Assembly (NCBI RefSeq): GCF_003002025.1
Contig: NZ_PVZB01000013.1
Coordinates: 124,001 to 188,000 of the forward strand
Length of the DNA stretch: 64,000 nt
Source: Paraburkholderia sp. BL25I1N1
GTDB lineage: Bacteria > Pseudomonadota > Gammaproteobacteria > Burkholderiales > Burkholderiaceae
Direction of reading: 5' to 3'
Part shown: positions 27,356 to 36,297 of the stretch, piece after piece
Layout: each line of letters begins with the position of its first letter
How positions within the stretch are numbered: the stretch's first letter is position 1
The notes under the pieces: generated by a model
Told to the model about the DNA's origin: nothing
Database searches by the model: none
What the model saw: the letters and a program-made list of their open reading frames with translations, nothing else
Made by a program: the position numbers and the translations under genes

Positions 27356-27841
27356 TTTCATTCCCCTAGCGATTTGTTTGCAGACGCTAACCGGTTTTGC
27401 GTCGCATCATAACCACGAGGTTGGCGACGAAAATTCCGATGACGGAAAACGGCAATGAATCGTCCGAATCGACTCAACGTGCTCATGCATGGCGTTTTGA
27501 CATCGGCCGGAAGCCGCGTGGCGCCTTGATGTGCGATTCAGTCATATTGGGTAAAAAGTCCGGAGACCCAGCCTCGAAGTCGCCCGGCGCCGCCCGGGAC
27601 TTTCCGTATTTCGCCAAATGCATGCCGTTTTCGGTCAACGCGATTCGCCGCGTCGCAGCATCGGTAATATCCGATCCCGGTAAGACAAGCCGTCAAGAAA
27701 GCGACGGCAGACTGTGCGATGCGGTCTAACAGCCGTAAAGCGCGACTGACATTCAAGGGCCCTCGAATAGTCCACGGGTCTTCGCTTTTGCAGTCGGTCA
27801 TTTCGAAGTCTGCAGATCCATACTGCCCTAGCACACTGCCA
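27356..27841. promoter_or_regulatory. Divergent control region between the two EPS operons
   Basis: About 485 bp that must hold the promoters of both the leftward (glucosyltransferase) and rightward (wza) operons. On the wza side, AAAGTCC at 27556-27562 and GGACTTT further on (about 27597-27603) can close a long stem that encloses the GC-rich CCCGGCGCCGCCCGGG, so the wza leader could be structured. I could not identify convincing -35/-10 pairs, and the GCCAA-N4-TTGGC dyad of the AraC genes is absent. Confidence 0.45.
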
Positions 27842-28999
27842 ATGAGAAATCGCTTTGCATTACTTATTCAACGCTTGTCCTTGTGTTCGGTGCTTGCACT
27901 TGGCGCTTGCGCATTTGCGCCAGGGATGAGTTTCGATCCCCATAAGCCGATCGATCCCGAGGATCCTTCTTCAGTGCCGGTTATCACGCCGATTACGTTC
28001 AAGCTGATCGAGCAGGAGTCGTCAACTCGCAAGGCGGCCATTGCGGCAGACACCAGCTATGCATCGTTGATCGCACCACCCGCGCCCTATCGGATCGGAG
28101 CGCAGGACGTACTGTCCATCATCGTTTGGGACCACCCTGAACTGGTAATGCCTAACCTCAGTTACGCGATCGGCACGGACTCGGGCGCTTCTCCGGCTAC
28201 GGTGGGTATGACGGCGCAGAGTCTGCCTGGTTTTGTCGTCAGTAAGGACGGATACGTCCAGTTTCCCTATGTCAGGAAGATCAAGGCCAGTGGGCTGACT
28301 GAACTGCAATTGCAGCAACAATTGATCGATCACCTGAAGCAGAACCTCAACGATCCGCAGGTGACGGTGCGCGTCATTGGATACCGCAGTCAGAAAGCCT
28401 ATATCGACGGCGAAGTGCGCCAGCCGGGCGTCAAGCAAATCACCGATGTCCCGATGACGCTGGCCGAGATGCTGAATCAGGCAAACGGCGTCGCGGCAAC
28501 CGGCGACCTGAGCAGAATCGAACTGACCCGCGGCGGCATCACGTATCGGATCAATCTTCCTGAAATGCTGAAGCGTGGGCTCAATCCGAAGGACATTGCG
28601 ATCCGTGACCAGGACGCGATCCGGGTCCCACCTTTAATCGAACATCGGGTCGTGGTCTCGGGCGAAGTCGTGAAGCCGGGGCCTGTCGTCTTCAAGACGA
28701 ATGGTCACCTGACGCTAAGCGATGCACTGGGCGACGCGGGCGGTGTCAGCCAGTTGACCGGCGATGCGGGTGAAATCTACGTGGTGCGTGCGAAATCGGA
28801 CGATGGGCTTCCGAAGATATTCCATCTCGACAGCAAGTCGCCGACCGGAATGGTGCTTGCCGCCGGGTTTGAAATGAAGCCGGATGACGTCGTGTATGTG
28901 GACGCGCCAGGCGTAATCAGGTGGTACCGCGTCGTGACACCTCTGGTGGGCAGTGCGACCGGTGCGTACTACCTGCAACGAACCGCATCGGGTAACTGA
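27842..28999 (+). CDS. wza: Outer-membrane polysaccharide export lipoprotein
   Basis: The start at 27842 gives MRNRFALLIQRLSLCSVLALGAC, a lipoprotein signal with LGAC lipobox; the frame extends 41 codons upstream but without a signal. The 385-aa protein has the polysaccharide export (Poly_export) domain, YRIGAQDVLSIIVWDHPEL, with the continuation FVVSKDGYVQFPYVRKIKASGLT, and two SLBB-like domains (KAYIDGEVRQPGV, HRVVVSGEVVKPGPV). It would form the export channel in the outer membrane. It is followed two bases later by wzb. Confidence 0.92.
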   Translation: MRNRFALLIQRLSLCSVLALGACAFAPGMSFDPHKPIDPEDPSSVPVITPITFKLIEQESSTRKAAIAADTSYASLIAPPAPYRIGAQDVLSIIVWDHPELVMPNLSYAIGTDSGASPATVGMTAQSLPGFVVSKDGYVQFPYVRKIKASGLTELQLQQQLIDHLKQNLNDPQVTVRVIGYRSQKAYIDGEVRQPGVKQITDVPMTLAEMLNQANGVAATGDLSRIELTRGGITYRINLPEMLKRGLNPKDIAIRDQDAIRVPPLIEHRVVVSGEVVKPGPVVFKTNGHLTLSDALGDAGGVSQLTGDAGEIYVVRAKSDDGLPKIFHLDSKSPTGMVLAAGFEMKPDDVVYVDAPGVIRWYRVVTPLVGSATGAYYLQRTASGN

Positions 29000-29001
29000 C
29001 C

Positions 29002-29439
29002 ATGGTCCAATCGGTTCTCGTGGTCTGTATTGGCAACATCTGCCGAAGTCCAATGGCGGTCGGCCTTTTGCGTGCACGGCTGCGCCATGTTCGGGTCGAG
29101 TCCGCGGGACTGGGCGCGCTCATCGGCCACCCTGCCGACCGGATTGCGCGTGAGTTGATGCGCGAGCGCGACATTGTGATCGACGATCACCGCGCCCGGC
29201 CGCTCTCGGCGTCTCTGTGTGCGCAGTCGGATGCGATCTTCGTGATGGACGCAAAACAGAAGCAGAGCGTGGTCGATCGTTATCCGACCACGCGTGGAAA
29301 GGTATTTCGGCTGGGCGAATTCATTGATCAGGATATTTTCGACCCTTACGGAGGCGAGCGTTCAGATTTTCAAGCGTGCCTCACCTTGATTGACCGCGCG
29401 ATCGAAGACTGGGTCGAGCGACTCAAAATTGTGGCTTAA
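29002..29439 (+). CDS. wzb: Low-molecular-weight protein-tyrosine phosphatase
   Basis: A 145-aa protein with the active-site P-loop VVCIGNICRSP (Cys9 and Arg15) and the general-acid region FDPYGGE near the C-terminus. It dephosphorylates the tyrosine-rich tail of Wzc and so sets polymer assembly cycles. It lies between wza and wzc; a hairpin in the gap to wzc could tune the relative output. Confidence 0.93.
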   Translation: MVQSVLVVCIGNICRSPMAVGLLRARLRHVRVESAGLGALIGHPADRIARELMRERDIVIDDHRARPLSASLCAQSDAIFVMDAKQKQSVVDRYPTTRGKVFRLGEFIDQDIFDPYGGERSDFQACLTLIDRAIEDWVERLKIVA

Positions 29440-29440
29440 C

Positions 29441-29462
29441 CGAGCGGGCGTTTTTCCGCTCG
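29441..29462 (+). promoter_or_regulatory. Hairpin between wzb and wzc
   Basis: CGAGCGG and CCGCTCG form a 7-bp stem around GCGTTTTT, placed directly after the wzb stop and 20 bases before wzc. The T-run is inside the loop, not after the stem, so it is probably an mRNA structure or weak attenuator rather than a full terminator. Confidence 0.4.
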
Positions 29463-29481
29463 CTACCTTGGCACCTATTTG

Positions 29482-31722
29482 ATGACGCAAACTAAATTGC
29501 CTCCCACGGGGGCACCCGATAGCGAAGAGGAACTGGACTTCGTCACGATCCTCGACGTGCTGATAGAAAGCCGTTGGCTGATCGGCATTGTCGTCGCCTT
29601 CTTCGTCGTGGCCGGCACGCTCTACGCGTTTCTGAGCAATCCGGTCTATGAAGCCGATCTGCTCATACAGGTCGAAGACAGCCCGGAAAGCTCGGCGGAA
29701 AAAGGCCTGCTGGGCGATGTTTCATCGTTGTTCGACGTGAAGTCGACGGCGGCTGCGGAAAGTCAGGTTCTGGCATCACGCCTTGTCGTTACGCGTGCGG
29801 TCGACAATCTCAAACTGTTTATCGACGCACAGCCGCGCTACTTTCCATTGATCGGGAACTGGATAGCCCGCCGCAATCAGGAGCTTTCCACGCCAGGCCT
29901 ATTCGGCATGGGCGGCTATGCATGGGGAAATGAGCGTATCGACGTGACGCAGTTCGACGTACCGACATCGCTCGAGGACGACAAATTCCGCTTGACGGTC
30001 ATTGACGCGACGCACTACCGGTTGACCGGCGACGATCTCCCCGAACCGTTTGTCGGTCAGGTTGGACGGGTCGAGTCAGTGCCGTCGTGCTGCGGAAAGA
30101 TCCTTCTCTGGGTGAAATCCATTCGAGGCAAGCCGGATACGCAGTTTGTCCTTAGACGCCATTCGAGAATGAAAAGTATCACCGACTTGCAAAACAACCT
30201 CGACGTTCAAGAGAAGGTGAAGCAATCGGGCGTATTGATCGCGAGTCTGCTTGATACCGACCCGGTGCGCGTAGCGGCGGAGTTGAACGCGGTGGGCGAT
30301 CAGTACATCCGGCAGAACGTCGAACGAAAGTCTGCTGAAGCGGCGCAGTCTCTGGAGTTTCTGAACTCGCAATTGCCGGTGATCAAGCGGCGTCTCGACG
30401 AAGCCCAGCAACGCTATACGGCGGCACGCAACAAACTCGGCAGCGTGGACCTGACTGAGGAAGCGAAGGTGGTATTGCAGCAGTCCGTCGATGCGAAGAC
30501 CAAGCTGCTCGAACTCGAGGAACAACGCCAAGGGCTCGCGGCGCGATTCAATGGACACCATCCGGCGATCCGCACGATCGACTCGCAGATTGCGACGTTG
30601 CGTCAATACAGCGATGCGGCAACCTCCAGAATCAAGCAACTGCCCGACGTGCAGCAGCAGATTGTTCAGTTGCAACTCGACGTTCAGGTCAATACCGATC
30701 TCTACACGTCGTTGCTGAACAACTTTCAGCAATTGCAGCTCGTCAAGGCGGGCAAGACGGGGAATGTGCGGCTTGTCGACACGGCAGCGATTCCTGAGAA
30801 GCCGGTCAAGCCGAAAAAGTTGATCGTCCTTGCGGGATCGCTGGTCGTCGGCCTGTTTGCGGGCGCGGTGCTTGCCTTTGTGCGCAACATGCTGTTCCGC
30901 GGCATCAGCGATCCGACCGAGTTGGAGCGCCGCACGGGGCTTCATGTGTACGCGACGATCCCGTTGAGTAAGCGTCAACAGGAGTTAACCAAGACGTCGA
31001 GCGCAAAGAAAGCGGGTACACACGTTCTCGCCGCCGATTCGCCCAGCGATCCGGCTATCGAGAGCTTACGTAGTCTGAGAACTGCGTTGCAGTTTGCCAT
31101 GGTCAACGCGCGAAACAACGTCGTACTGTTGACAGGGTCGGCGCCAGCCGTCGGTAAGTCGTTCGTGTCGGTGAATTTTGCGGCGGTGCTGGCGGCGGGA
31201 GGCAAGAGAGTGCTGCTGATCGACGGTGACTTGCGCAAAGGGCATTTGCATCAGTCGTTCGGATTTGAACGCGGTGGCGGATTTTCAGAGCTGGTGTCGG
31301 GGCTCTCGACATTCGAGCAGGTCGTGCGGCGCGATCTGATTCCGGGACTGGACTTTGTTTCGACTGGAACACTGCCGCGAAATCCCGCAGAGTTGTTGCT
31401 AGGTGACCGGGTGACGCCTTGTATCCAGGACCTGTCGAAGATGTACGACATCGTGCTGATTGACACGGCGCCTGCACTCGCAGCCGCCGACGCCGGAATT
31501 CTCGCGCCGAACGCCGGCACTGTGTTCCTGGTCGCGCGGGCGGCGGTGACGAAAGCGGGTGAGATTGGGGAGTCGGTCAAGCGGCTCGCCCAAAACGGGG
31601 TTGAGGCAAACGGCGTACTCTTTAACGGGCTGAATCTGTCGCACGCGCGGTATGGCTACGGCTCCAAATATGGCTCATATCGCTATGCAGCCTATGAATA
31701 CGGTGGCGAGACGCGTAGCTAA
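29482..31722 (+). CDS. wzc: Bacterial tyrosine kinase and chain-length regulator
   Basis: ATG 29482 is preferred to the TTG three bases earlier (746 aa). The Wzz domain runs from about residue 18, with a first membrane segment LIGIVVAFFVVAGTLYAFL, through a long periplasmic coiled coil (residues about 230-430), to a second segment LIVLAGSLVVGLFAGAVLAF after the PEKPVKPKK motif. The cytosolic BY-kinase has Walker A GSAPAVGKS (Lys559), Walker A' LLIDGDLRKG and Walker B VLIDTAPALA. The C-terminus is a tyrosine cluster (seven Tyr in about 20 residues from ARYGYGSKYG on). It drives polymerisation and export together with Wza and Wzb. Confidence 0.94.
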   Translation: MTQTKLPPTGAPDSEEELDFVTILDVLIESRWLIGIVVAFFVVAGTLYAFLSNPVYEADLLIQVEDSPESSAEKGLLGDVSSLFDVKSTAAAESQVLASRLVVTRAVDNLKLFIDAQPRYFPLIGNWIARRNQELSTPGLFGMGGYAWGNERIDVTQFDVPTSLEDDKFRLTVIDATHYRLTGDDLPEPFVGQVGRVESVPSCCGKILLWVKSIRGKPDTQFVLRRHSRMKSITDLQNNLDVQEKVKQSGVLIASLLDTDPVRVAAELNAVGDQYIRQNVERKSAEAAQSLEFLNSQLPVIKRRLDEAQQRYTAARNKLGSVDLTEEAKVVLQQSVDAKTKLLELEEQRQGLAARFNGHHPAIRTIDSQIATLRQYSDAATSRIKQLPDVQQQIVQLQLDVQVNTDLYTSLLNNFQQLQLVKAGKTGNVRLVDTAAIPEKPVKPKKLIVLAGSLVVGLFAGAVLAFVRNMLFRGISDPTELERRTGLHVYATIPLSKRQQELTKTSSAKKAGTHVLAADSPSDPAIESLRSLRTALQFAMVNARNNVVLLTGSAPAVGKSFVSVNFAAVLAAGGKRVLLIDGDLRKGHLHQSFGFERGGGFSELVSGLSTFEQVVRRDLIPGLDFVSTGTLPRNPAELLLGDRVTPCIQDLSKMYDIVLIDTAPALAAADAGILAPNAGTVFLVARAAVTKAGEIGESVKRLAQNGVEANGVLFNGLNLSHARYGYGSKYGSYRYAAYEYGGETRS

Positions 31723-31836
31723 CGTCAACGCGTGCAGTGCATGAGACCCAAAGACTGAAGATCGCTGCGCTCGGATATCTCTGAGCAGGGCGATTCAGGT
31801 CAACCGTTCTAACTCTTTCTGGCGTGGACGTGTGCG

Positions 31837-32697
31837 ATGAAGATAAACGATCGTGCGGTAGAAATCACAGGTGCGGTAACGGTCTCGAACCGTCTGCCGT
31901 TCGTATTGTTCGGCGGCATCAACGTTCTCGAAGACCTCGACTCGACGCTGTATGCGTGCCGCCACTATGTCGAGACGACGGCGAAGTTGAACATTCCATT
32001 CGTCTTCAAGGCTTCGTTCGACAAGGCGAATCGTTCGTCGATCCATTCTTACCGTGGGGTCGGAATGGATGAAGGTTTGAGTATCTTTGCGGCTGTCAAA
32101 CGTGAGTTCGGCGTGCCGGTCATTACCGATGTCCACGAAGTCGAGCAGGCCGCGCGTGTCGCGGAGATCGTCGACGTGCTCCAGGTGCCGGCATTTCTCG
32201 CGCGGCAGACGGACCTCGTCGTAGCTATTGCGAAAACGGGCCGTGTGATCAACATCAAGAAGCCGCAATTCATGAGCCCGACGCAGGTCGCTCACATTGT
32301 CGGCAAGTGCCGTGAAGTCGGTAACGACAACGTCATTCTGTGCGAGCGGGGCAGTTCGTTCGGCTACGACAATCTGGTGGTCGATATGCTTGGCTTCCGG
32401 CAGATGATCGAAGCGTCGGATGGCGCGCCGGCGATCTTTGACGTGACGCATAGCCTGCAATATCGCGATCCGGGGGGCGCCGCTTCAGGTGGCCGGCGCC
32501 GCCAGGTCGTCGAACTCGCACGTGCCGGTCTGGCAGTTGGTCTGGGCGGTCTCTTTCTGGAAGCACATCCCGATCCCGATCACGCGCGCTGTGATGGTCC
32601 GAGCGCGCTTCCGCTTGCCGTGCTCGAACCGTTTCTCCAGCAAATGAAGGACCTTGACGATCTGGTCAAGAGCTTCCCGGCGCTGGATATTCAATGA
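31837..32697 (+). CDS. kdsA: 3-deoxy-8-phosphooctulonate synthase
   Basis: A 286-aa DAHP/KDOP synthase-family protein with PFVLFGGINVLED, FKASFDKANRSSI, PVITDVHE, QTDLVVAIAKTGRVINIKKPQFMSP and FLEAHPDPDHARCDGP. It condenses phosphoenolpyruvate with arabinose 5-phosphate. It is the first of four genes that together make CMP-Kdo; the next gene overlaps its stop by four bases. Because Kdo for lipopolysaccharide is normally made by housekeeping copies elsewhere, this set probably serves the exopolysaccharide. Confidence 0.93.
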   Translation: MKINDRAVEITGAVTVSNRLPFVLFGGINVLEDLDSTLYACRHYVETTAKLNIPFVFKASFDKANRSSIHSYRGVGMDEGLSIFAAVKREFGVPVITDVHEVEQAARVAEIVDVLQVPAFLARQTDLVVAIAKTGRVINIKKPQFMSPTQVAHIVGKCREVGNDNVILCERGSSFGYDNLVVDMLGFRQMIEASDGAPAIFDVTHSLQYRDPGGAASGGRRRQVVELARAGLAVGLGGLFLEAHPDPDHARCDGPSALPLAVLEPFLQQMKDLDDLVKSFPALDIQ

Positions 32698-33248
32698 GCG
32701 GGCCACGAGAGTATCGGGGAAAAATCCGCCTTGTTCTATTCGATGTGGACGGCGTGCTGACGGACGGCTCGTTGCATTTCAATGGCGAAGGTGAACACCT
32801 CAAGTCTTTCAGCGTACGCGACGGCGTGGCGATCGGACTGCTGCGGGAATACGGAATTGCGACGGGCGTATTGTCCGGTCGATCGAGTGCGCCGCTTACA
32901 CGCCGGGCGAAAGAACTCGGTTTCGACCTGGTGGTGACCGGCAGCCACGACAAGTTGTCCGCGTACGAGGCGATCAAGCTGGAGCGGGGCTTGCAGGACG
33001 AGGAGATCGTCTACGTCGGCGACGACGTGATTGATTTGCCGGTGATGTTGCGCGCCGGCCGCGCGTTCGCCCCCGGCGATGCACACGTGCTTGTATTGCG
33101 GCACGCGGATCATGTCACGCGCGCACGTGGCGGCCACGGCGTCGCTCGTGAAGTCGCAGAGAACGTGTTGTTGGCCGACGGGATGACGCTCGACGAGATG
33201 TATCAATCGTTTTTGACTGGGGAGGTGCGCAGTGCGATCGTCCAGTAG
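32694..33248 (+). CDS. kdsC: 3-deoxy-manno-octulosonate-8-phosphate phosphatase
   Basis: A 184-aa HAD-type phosphatase of the C0 (capless) KdsC group: LVLFDVDGVLTDGSLHF with the two catalytic aspartates, VLSGRSSAPLTRRAKELG, and YVGDDVIDLPVMLRAGRAFAPGDA. It dephosphorylates Kdo 8-phosphate. Its ATG overlaps the kdsA stop (ATGA), and its own end overlaps the kdsB start by 17 bases, so translation is likely coupled. Confidence 0.92.
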   Translation: MSGPREYRGKIRLVLFDVDGVLTDGSLHFNGEGEHLKSFSVRDGVAIGLLREYGIATGVLSGRSSAPLTRRAKELGFDLVVTGSHDKLSAYEAIKLERGLQDEEIVYVGDDVIDLPVMLRAGRAFAPGDAHVLVLRHADHVTRARGGHGVAREVAENVLLADGMTLDEMYQSFLTGEVRSAIVQ

Positions 33249-34023
33249 CCTTGCTTCGATCCACGTGGTGATTCCAGCTCGCTTTGGGTCGACTCGGCTG
33301 CCCGGCAAGCCACTGATCGATCTGGCGGGCGAACCGATGATCGTGCGTGTGTATGGAGCCGTTCGAGCGGCATTGCCCGAGACGGTGGGTATCGTGGTGG
33401 CCACAGACGACGAGCGGATTGTCGACAGTCTGGAGGCATACCGGATTCCGGTCCGGATGACCGACCCCGAACATCAGTCCGGAACTGATCGGTGCGCGCA
33501 AGTTGCGCGTGAATTGAACTGGAATCCAGACGATCTCGTCGTCAATGTGCAGGGCGATGAACCGCTCGTTCCACAGCCGTTGCTTGCGTCGTTCGTGCGA
33601 TTCTGCGCGAATGCGCAGGCTCTCGACATGGCGACTGTCGCGGTCCCTTTGACCCAAGTGTCCCATTTGACTGATCCAAACGTCGTCAAACTCGTGGTCG
33701 GCGCGCAAGGGCAGGCAATCGTGTTTTCACGTTCGGCGGTTCCGTTTTGCCGCGATCTTCCGCAGGACGACTGGCCGTTGGCCGCGTACTTGCGTCATAT
33801 CGGTATCTACGCCTATCGGTGCTCCGCGCTCTACCGATTGACGGAGACACCTTCATGCGAACTCGAAGAACTCGAGAAGCTGGAACAGATGCGTGCGATC
33901 TGGCTGGGTATGGCCATCCGCGTATTCGAATGGCCTGAAGCTCCGCCGCCGGGTGTCGATACGAACGAGGATGTGGCGCGAGTAAGGGAAATACTGTTTG
34001 TGAACGCTTCGGGGAGATCATGA
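33232..34023 (+). CDS. kdsB: 3-deoxy-manno-octulosonate cytidylyltransferase
   Basis: GTG start with GGGGAGG upstream inside kdsC (263 aa). Marks: VVIPARFGSTRLPGKPL, IVVATDDERIVD, PEHQSGTDRCAQ, VVNVQGDEPLVP and RHIGIYAYR. It activates Kdo with CTP to CMP-Kdo, the donor for the KpsC/KpsS-like transferase at 22439. Its stop overlaps the next gene (ATGA). Confidence 0.93.
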   Translation: MRSSSSLASIHVVIPARFGSTRLPGKPLIDLAGEPMIVRVYGAVRAALPETVGIVVATDDERIVDSLEAYRIPVRMTDPEHQSGTDRCAQVARELNWNPDDLVVNVQGDEPLVPQPLLASFVRFCANAQALDMATVAVPLTQVSHLTDPNVVKLVVGAQGQAIVFSRSAVPFCRDLPQDDWPLAAYLRHIGIYAYRCSALYRLTETPSCELEELEKLEQMRAIWLGMAIRVFEWPEAPPPGVDTNEDVARVREILFVNASGRS

Positions 34024-34955
34024 CGGCTCACGATTACATCTCGTCGGCGAAACGGGTTTTCGCTTTGGAGTCCAGTGCCGTTGCCGCGCTCGCGTCGGCC
34101 TTGGACGACGACTATACGCAGGCGATAGCGCGTATTCTCGAAACGCGCGGCCGTGTGATCGTGTGCGGCATGGGTAAGTCTGGAATCATCGGCAAGAAGA
34201 TCGCGGCAACTTTCGCGAGCACCGGCACGCCGGCGTTTTTCATGCATCCCGGCGAGGCGTACCACGGTGATCTCGGAATGGTCACCAGTGACGACGTGTT
34301 TCTCGCCATTTCAAATTCGGGTGAAACTCACGAGGTTGTGCAGCTGCTCCCATTTCTGCGAAACAATCACAACTTCGTGATCGCAATGACGGGCAATCGT
34401 GAGTCGACGCTTGCGCGCGCGGGGCATTGCCATCTGGATATCGGTGTCGAGAAAGAAGCCTGTCCGCTTCAACTGGCGCCGACCGCTTCGACGACTGCGA
34501 CGCTGGCAATGGGCGATGCGCTCGCCGTGACGTTAATGGAGGCGCGCGATTTCAAGCCGGAGGGATTCGCGCGTTTTCATCCTGGAGGATCGCTTGGGCG
34601 GCGCTTGCTGAGCACCGTGGGTGACGAGATGGTGCGCGACAAGCTTCCGTTCGTCGGACCCGATGCGAAGGTCATGGAGATCGTCAGCGAGATGACGCGC
34701 GGCAGTCTTGGGATTGCAATCGTTCGCGACGAAACGGGTTGGGGCCTGATTACCGACGGTGACGTTCGCCGCTTGATCGAGCTCCACGGACCTCATGCAT
34801 TCGAAAAATGCGCGCGAGACTTCATGTCGAGAGGGCCCACGATGGTGTCACCCGCCACGCGCGTGCAGGACGCGTTGGCATTGCTCGACGAACGGCGGAT
34901 TACTTCGTTACTGGTATTGGAACAACAGCACATTGTCGGTGTCTTTAAGAAGTAA
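34020..34955 (+). CDS. kdsD: Arabinose-5-phosphate isomerase (SIS + CBS), short C-terminus
   Basis: A 311-aa protein with an N-terminal SIS domain (RVIVCGMGKSGIIGKKIAAT, FMHPGEAYHGDLGMV, ISNSGETHEVV, PTASTTATLAMGDALAV, FHPGGSLGRRLL) and two CBS domains. It isomerises ribulose 5-phosphate to arabinose 5-phosphate, the KdsA substrate. The last CBS domain stops at LVLEQQHIVGVFKK, about 15 residues before the usual MHDLLRAG-type end of KdsD/KpsF. The missing end is not found in another frame. The catalytic SIS part looks complete. Confidence 0.9.
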   Translation: MTAHDYISSAKRVFALESSAVAALASALDDDYTQAIARILETRGRVIVCGMGKSGIIGKKIAATFASTGTPAFFMHPGEAYHGDLGMVTSDDVFLAISNSGETHEVVQLLPFLRNNHNFVIAMTGNRESTLARAGHCHLDIGVEKEACPLQLAPTASTTATLAMGDALAVTLMEARDFKPEGFARFHPGGSLGRRLLSTVGDEMVRDKLPFVGPDAKVMEIVSEMTRGSLGIAIVRDETGWGLITDGDVRRLIELHGPHAFEKCARDFMSRGPTMVSPATRVQDALALLDERRITSLLVLEQQHIVGVFKK

Positions 34956-35081
34956 AGGTGCATGCTTGGTGCGTTTCGCACAGTGGCTAGCGTCATTTCA
35001 GACAAATCCATGGCACCGGTAGCCAGCGATCGTTGTCGACAGCACGCTGTGAGTAATATCGGCGGTGAGAATAGGTGACAC

Positions 35082-35093
35082 GCCAGCGCTGGC
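35082..35093. promoter_or_regulatory. 12-bp palindrome upstream of AraC copy 2
   Basis: GCCAGCGCTGGC is a perfect 12-bp palindrome 15 bases before the ATG at 35109. It differs from the dyad of the other three AraC genes but has the same outer GCCA/TGGC ends. It could be an autoregulatory site or a small mRNA hairpin. Confidence 0.3.
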
Positions 35094-35108
35094 CGCGGAA
35101 ACAGGAAC

Positions 35109-36182
35109 ATGCACCCGTACACAAACCGCACAAGAGCTAAAGGAGCATTCTCCGAGAGCGCCGCGGCGCCTTCCATGGAATCGGAAGTGAAGATTGCGAT
35201 AGTCGTATTCGCCGGGTTCTCTATCAAAGAGGTCGACGCGCTGGCGGATATCTTTAATCGCGATCACGGCGACGGTATCGGGGAGGAAAGGTCGCCGTCA
35301 CCTGGCCTGATATTCAAGGTGTCGTTACTGTCGATTGGAGGTGGGTATGTGGATGACTCGCTTTCAATCCGGATCTGGACAGAGGCGATCGGACCGCGGT
35401 TATCGGAGAAATTCGACGGTGTGTTCGTAGTCGGTGCGGAGTGCAGGGTGGGTGCGGCTGAAGATCCTGAAGTGTTGCGCGTCGTGTCGACCTTGGTGGC
35501 GCGAGCCGATATCGTCGTGTGGGATAGCGATAGCTCGTTGCATCGATTCGTGATGGCTTCGCCGAGTACCGCGCGGCGCGGACGACAGTTGAGCAGCGCT
35601 CGCACGCGCTCGAGACTGGCGTTGTCTATGACAGAAGCAGGGGTATCGTTTGTTGCGGCGTTGGCGGCGACCAGCACGCATGCGCGAAAGCAGATCGAAT
35701 CGCAGATTCTGCTTTATCTCACATCGTCGCGTAATGCTGTGAGAAAACATGCGAGTCCTCGGGCGTCGAATAGCAGTCCTGATGCGCAAACCGTCGGCGC
35801 GTCATCGATGGAATGGACGCCACCGATCAGAGCGGGGGCAAATTGGCTGCGAGAGAACTATATGCACCCGATCTCGATTGCTCACGCGGCCGAGGTCGCG
35901 AATATGAGCGAGCGAACCTTTTTGCGTCGTTTCAGGGCGGAGGTGTCGATCACGCCCTCGGAGTATTTGCTTGAGATTCGATTGGGTGTCGTATGCAGTC
36001 TGCTCCAGCGAACCAGTTTGCCGATCGATACGATCGCGCGACGTTGCGGAATGGGAAGTGGCGAGAGGCTTGCAAAAATATTCAGACGTCGACTCTCTCT
36101 CACGCCGAGCGAGTTTCGTGATGCGAATCGGCAGGGATTGAATTCGGCGACTGACGCGATCGATCCGAATGAGTCAGTGTGA
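35109..36182 (+). CDS. AraC-type regulator with degenerate amidotransferase-like domain (copy 2, divergent)
   Basis: A 357-aa protein. The AraC domain is well kept (SIAHAAEVANMSERTFLRRFRAEVSITPSEYLLEIRL, quoted as two adjoining helices, then TIARRCGMGSGERLAKIFRRR). The N-terminal domain (KIAIVVFAGFSIKEVDALADIF) has only the outline of a DJ-1/PfpI fold and no elbow cysteine. It is the most diverged of the four paralogues, with a longer Ser/Ala-rich linker around residue 215. The start at 35109 is chosen because the N-terminal extension has the same length as in the paralogues. It lies between the Kdo and rhamnose gene blocks, so exopolysaccharide control is probable. Confidence 0.8.
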   Translation: MHPYTNRTRAKGAFSESAAAPSMESEVKIAIVVFAGFSIKEVDALADIFNRDHGDGIGEERSPSPGLIFKVSLLSIGGGYVDDSLSIRIWTEAIGPRLSEKFDGVFVVGAECRVGAAEDPEVLRVVSTLVARADIVVWDSDSSLHRFVMASPSTARRGRQLSSARTRSRLALSMTEAGVSFVAALAATSTHARKQIESQILLYLTSSRNAVRKHASPRASNSSPDAQTVGASSMEWTPPIRAGANWLRENYMHPISIAHAAEVANMSERTFLRRFRAEVSITPSEYLLEIRLGVVCSLLQRTSLPIDTIARRCGMGSGERLAKIFRRRLSLTPSEFRDANRQGLNSATDAIDPNESV

Positions 36183-36297
36183 GCGATCCACGCGGGTAAC
36201 TGGCGAATGTCGGAATGCGCCAACGATATGGCCGATAGAAAAATAGTCGCGCCTTTACGATTCACAGTGTAAGAGCCGTCATCTAAGAGAACTTCAA

